Shown here one piece after another: positions 61,773 through 64,000 of a DNA stretch of 64,000 nt (position 1 is its first letter; every line of letters begins with the position of its first letter). A program made the position numbers and the translations under genes. This DNA is from Lentzea atacamensis (GTDB lineage Bacteria > Actinomycetota > Actinomycetes > Mycobacteriales > Pseudonocardiaceae). The stretch is taken from NCBI RefSeq assembly GCF_003269295.1, contig NZ_QLTT01000001.1, positions 1,073,635 to 1,137,634 on the forward strand, given 5' to 3'. The notes below the pieces were generated by a model, which saw only the letters and a program-made list of their open reading frames with translations, searched no databases and was not told the DNA's origin.

Positions 61773-62936
61773 TCACTCAGCAGAACGTTCGGTCTTGCCC
61801 GGTTCATCCCCGTCAACTTGTGACGTGTCCATTACGGGCGCCGAATCCGTCACGGGCACCGAGCGCGCCTCGATGACCTCGCCCAGGTAGCGCAGGACGA
61901 CCGCCACCGCGGCGGCGACCGGCACGGAGAAGAACGCGCCCGCGATGCCGTACAACGAGGTACCCGCGGTCACCACCAGCAACACCACGGCGGCGTGCAG
62001 GCGCAGGCCGCGTGACTGCAGGATGGGCTGCAGCACGTTGCCCTCGACCTGCTGCACGACGATGACGATGATCAGCATGATGATCGCCGTGGTCAGCCCG
62101 TTGCTGACGAGCGCGACCAGCACCGCCAGCGCACCGGCGATAAACGCGCCGACGATCGGGATGAAGCCGCCGAGGAACGTCAGCGCGGCCAGCGGGATCG
62201 CGAGCGGCACCCCGAGGATCACCAGGCCGAGCCCGATGAACACCGCGTCGATCAGCGACACGACCGCCTGGCTGCGGATGAAGCTGCCGAGCGTCACCCA
62301 GATCCGCTCCAGCACCGTCGTGACGTGCCCGCCCGCGCGCTCGCCGATGAGGCCGCGCAGCCACGGCGTGAACCGCATGCCGTCCTTGACGAAGAAGAAC
62401 GCGAGCAACAACGCCACCAGCCCGGTCACGACACCGGACGTCACCGCGCCGGCCCCGGTCAGCAGCCCGCTCGCGATCGACCCGATGCTCGACTTGACCT
62501 GCTCGACCCCTTGGGCGATCAACCGGTCGAGATCGGTGTCGGCCAGGTTGAGCGGCGGCCCTGACGCCCACTTCTGCGCCTGCTGCACCGCCTCGGTGGC
62601 GCTCTTCGCGATCTCCGGCACACCGGACGCGATGGACGTGGAGATCGCCGCGATGACGCCTCCCAGCACCACCAGCCCGACGACCAGCACGATCGTCGCC
62701 GCCAGCGCCGAGTTGAGCCCCTTCGACATCAGCCACCTGGCCGGCGGCCACAGCACCGTCGTGATCAGCAACCCGAGCAGCACGGGCATCACGACCACCC
62801 AGATCTTCCCGATGATCCAGAAGACCATCCAGAAGCCGAGCGCGGCCAGCGCCACCCGCAGACTCCACCGCGCGAGCCAGCTCACGCCGTGCCCGATCGC
62901 CTCACCCTTGTCCGCCCACCTGCGTTCCCGTTCCAC
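61773..62936 (-). CDS. AI-2E/PerM family transporter
   Basis: 387 aa with about eight hydrophobic helices in the family order: two at the N-terminus ([34 protein letters not shown]), the long amphipathic middle ([13 protein letters not shown]), then [14 protein letters not shown] and [13 protein letters not shown], the AI-2E signature. C-terminal acidic tail. GTG chosen before ERERRW. Members export quorum signals, ions or unknown compounds. A 13-nt dyad lies 2 nt ahead of its start. Confidence 0.88.
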   Translation of the reverse strand: MERERRWADKGEAIGHGVSWLARWSLRVALAALGFWMVFWIIGKIWVVVMPVLLGLLITTVLWPPARWLMSKGLNSALAATIVLVVGLVVLGGVIAAISTSIASGVPEIAKSATEAVQQAQKWASGPPLNLADTDLDRLIAQGVEQVKSSIGSIASGLLTGAGAVTSGVVTGLVALLLAFFFVKDGMRFTPWLRGLIGERAGGHVTTVLERIWVTLGSFIRSQAVVSLIDAVFIGLGLVILGVPLAIPLAALTFLGGFIPIVGAFIAGALAVLVALVSNGLTTAIIMLIIVIVVQQVEGNVLQPILQSRGLRLHAAVVLLVVTAGTSLYGIAGAFFSVPVAAAVAVVLRYLGEVIEARSVPVTDSAPVMDTSQVDGDEPGKTERSAE

Positions 62937-62938
62937 GC

Positions 62939-62951
62939 GGACAGTCTGTCC
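62939..62951. promoter_or_regulatory. Dyad at AI-2E gene start
   Basis: GGACAG-T-CTGTCC just upstream of the AI-2E transporter GTG. Possible operator or 5' UTR hairpin. Confidence 0.3.
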
Positions 62952-63013
62952 TGATCTAGCCCGAACGGGTAACGGACATGCCGCCAGCCCTCGGCCGAGC
63001 CGTGCAGCGCGGC

Positions 63014-64000
63014 CTACGACGCGCGGTGGAGCACGCCGTCGACGTCCGGCGCGACCGAGCCGCGGATCAGGTTCCGCACCACCGGCAACCCGGACAGACG
63101 GAAAGCCCAGTCCCGCAACGAGATGCGCCAGGTCGACGACGGCGCCATCCAGCCGATGAAACGACGCCCGAACTCCTGGGTGTGCGCGACGGCAGGCTTC
63201 ATCCGCGTCTGGTAGCGCTCGAAAGCGCCGTCCGTGCCGGCCGCAAGCTCCTCGGCCAGCACGAACGCGCCGGTCATCGCGAGGGACGCCCCGTGGCCGG
63301 CGAACAGCGAGACTGCCCCGCACGCGTCACCGACCAGGACGACCTTGCCGCGATGCCAGGTCGGCAGGTCCACTTGGGACACCTCGTCGTAGTAGATGTC
63401 CTGCGGCACCGCGGAAAGCAGTTCGGGTGCCACCCAGCCGAGGTCGCCGAACCGATCACGCAACGCCGCCGCCGGATCCTCGGGCACGGCTTGCTCGTCC
63501 GACCGGTACAGCATCAACGCCGCCATCGCCCCACCGCGCACGGCATAGCAGCCGATCATCCGGTGCGGCACGGTCAGCATCTGGTAGCGATAGCCGATCC
63601 GCGCGCTCAACTCCGGGTCCTGGACGGAGAACGCCGCCGTGTGGTGGCCCAGATACCGCACGAACGACGACCCGAACACCAGCTCCCGAACGCGTGAGTG
63701 CACGCCGTCCGCACCCACCACCAGGTCGAACGAGTCAGCGGATCCGTCCGAGAACGTCACCAGGCCGTCGTCGACCGCAGAAACCGTTGTGCCGTGACGA
63801 ATCGGAGACCGCAGGTCGGCCAGGATCACCTCCGCCAGCTCGCCGCGCAGCAGGCTGATCACCCCGTCCGCCACCGCCGAGTAGGCCGAGGCGGAGATCG
63901 TGGCACGCGACCGCCCGCGGGCGTCCACGCTGGTCACCGACGAGATCGGCGCGCGCCGCCGTTCCAGCGCCGGCAGCAGGCCCATCCGCCGCGCCACCTC
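63014..64000 (-). CDS. FAD-dependent monooxygenase (FAD_binding_3), 5' end beyond window
   Basis: About 328 residues of a flavoprotein aromatic hydroxylase are present; the N-terminal GxGxxG Rossmann segment lies off the right edge. Seen: FDLVVGADGVHSRVRE (DG motif) and VVLVGDACGAVSLFAGHGASLAM (GD motif binding FAD ribityl). These match class A monooxygenases that hydroxylate phenols or polyketides. Unknown start, so partial. Upstream gene context is lacking. Confidence 0.88.
   Translation of the reverse strand, partial: EVARRMGLLPALERRRAPISSVTSVDARGRSRATISASAYSAVADGVISLLRGELAEVILADLRSPIRHGTTVSAVDDGLVTFSDGSADSFDLVVGADGVHSRVRELVFGSSFVRYLGHHTAAFSVQDPELSARIGYRYQMLTVPHRMIGCYAVRGGAMAALMLYRSDEQAVPEDPAAALRDRFGDLGWVAPELLSAVPQDIYYDEVSQVDLPTWHRGKVVLVGDACGAVSLFAGHGASLAMTGAFVLAEELAAGTDGAFERYQTRMKPAVAHTQEFGRRFIGWMAPSSTWRISLRDWAFRLSGLPVVRNLIRGSVAPDVDGVLHRAS

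Overview
The window is about 64 kb of very GC-rich chromosomal DNA from a filamentous actinomycete. Evidence for this is the strong G/C bias at third codon positions, frequent GTG starts, 4-nt GTGA/ATGA gene overlaps, several probable leaderless genes, an AfsR-type NB-ARC/TPR regulator, a group-2 sigma-70 factor, many secreted multidomain enzymes and an IdeR-type iron box. The protein set looks like Pseudonocardiaceae (Lentzea/Saccharothrix-like); that placement is inference. No rRNA, tRNA, IS element, phage gene or CRISPR array was seen. Gene order looks like ordinary chromosome with a rich accessory complement.

Layout. (1) 0-5.7 kb: a glycosyltransferase faces a six-gene minus-strand operon (NB-ARC/TPR regulator, phosphotransferase, 50-aa membrane peptide, DUF6191-like peptide, YdcF-like membrane protein, HIT hydrolase). 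(2) 5.8-8 kb: IclR regulator plus aldehyde dehydrogenase, with a palindrome at the dehydrogenase start. (3) 8-10.8 kb: penicillin-binding-type serine hydrolase, histidine kinase and response regulator in overlapping order. (4) 10.8-15 kb: TetR/MFS efflux pair, DUF427 protein, PRPP synthetase paralogue. (5) 15-22 kb: a short leaderless ORF, tandem TAP-type secreted peptidases, an SF1 helicase with a C-terminal nuclease-like domain, a phosphotransferase. (6) 22-29.6 kb: secreted subtilase, sigma factor, CNNM/CBS membrane protein, RsbW-like ATPase, membrane protein plus two-component system, zinc-ribbon protein. (7) 29.6-36.7 kb: GntR/VOC divergent pair, cytochrome P450 with TetR, a large secreted subtilase, an NmrA-type reductase. 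(8) 36.7-44.2 kb: a regulatory region with helically phased GCAA repeats in front of two tandem secreted beta-helix glycosidases that I assign to GH87 (alpha-1,3-glucanase/mycodextranase). (9) 44.2-50.9 kb: universal stress protein, lipoprotein, conserved hypothetical, HSL-type esterase, neutral ceramidase, DMT exporter and its divergent LysR regulator. (10) 50.9-56.6 kb: an intact YwqG/DUF1963-like gene and a frameshifted copy of it, argG, a shrunken polysaccharide-deacetylase relative, MerR regulator, a hypothetical, siderophore-interacting protein under an iron box, GNAT. (11) 56.7-64 kb: NLP (Nep1-like) secreted protein, TetR with two SDRs, NodB-type deacetylase, MOSC protein, MsrA, AI-2E-family exporter, and a flavin monooxygenase cut by the window edge.

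The main theme is secreted attack on polymers and membranes (two subtilases, two tripeptidyl-aminopeptidase-like enzymes, two GH87-like glucanases, ceramidase, NLP) with dense local regulation. Fungal or oomycete cell walls and membranes are plausible targets: alpha-1,3-glucan, sphingolipids and plant/oomycete glycosyl-inositol-phosphoceramides would be hit by GH87, ceramidase and NLP respectively. That ecological reading is inference. Best candidates for something undescribed are the phased-repeat control region of the GH87 pair, the frame-intact but catalytically stripped deacetylase relative, the multiply frameshifted paralogue, and the helicase-nuclease fusion.
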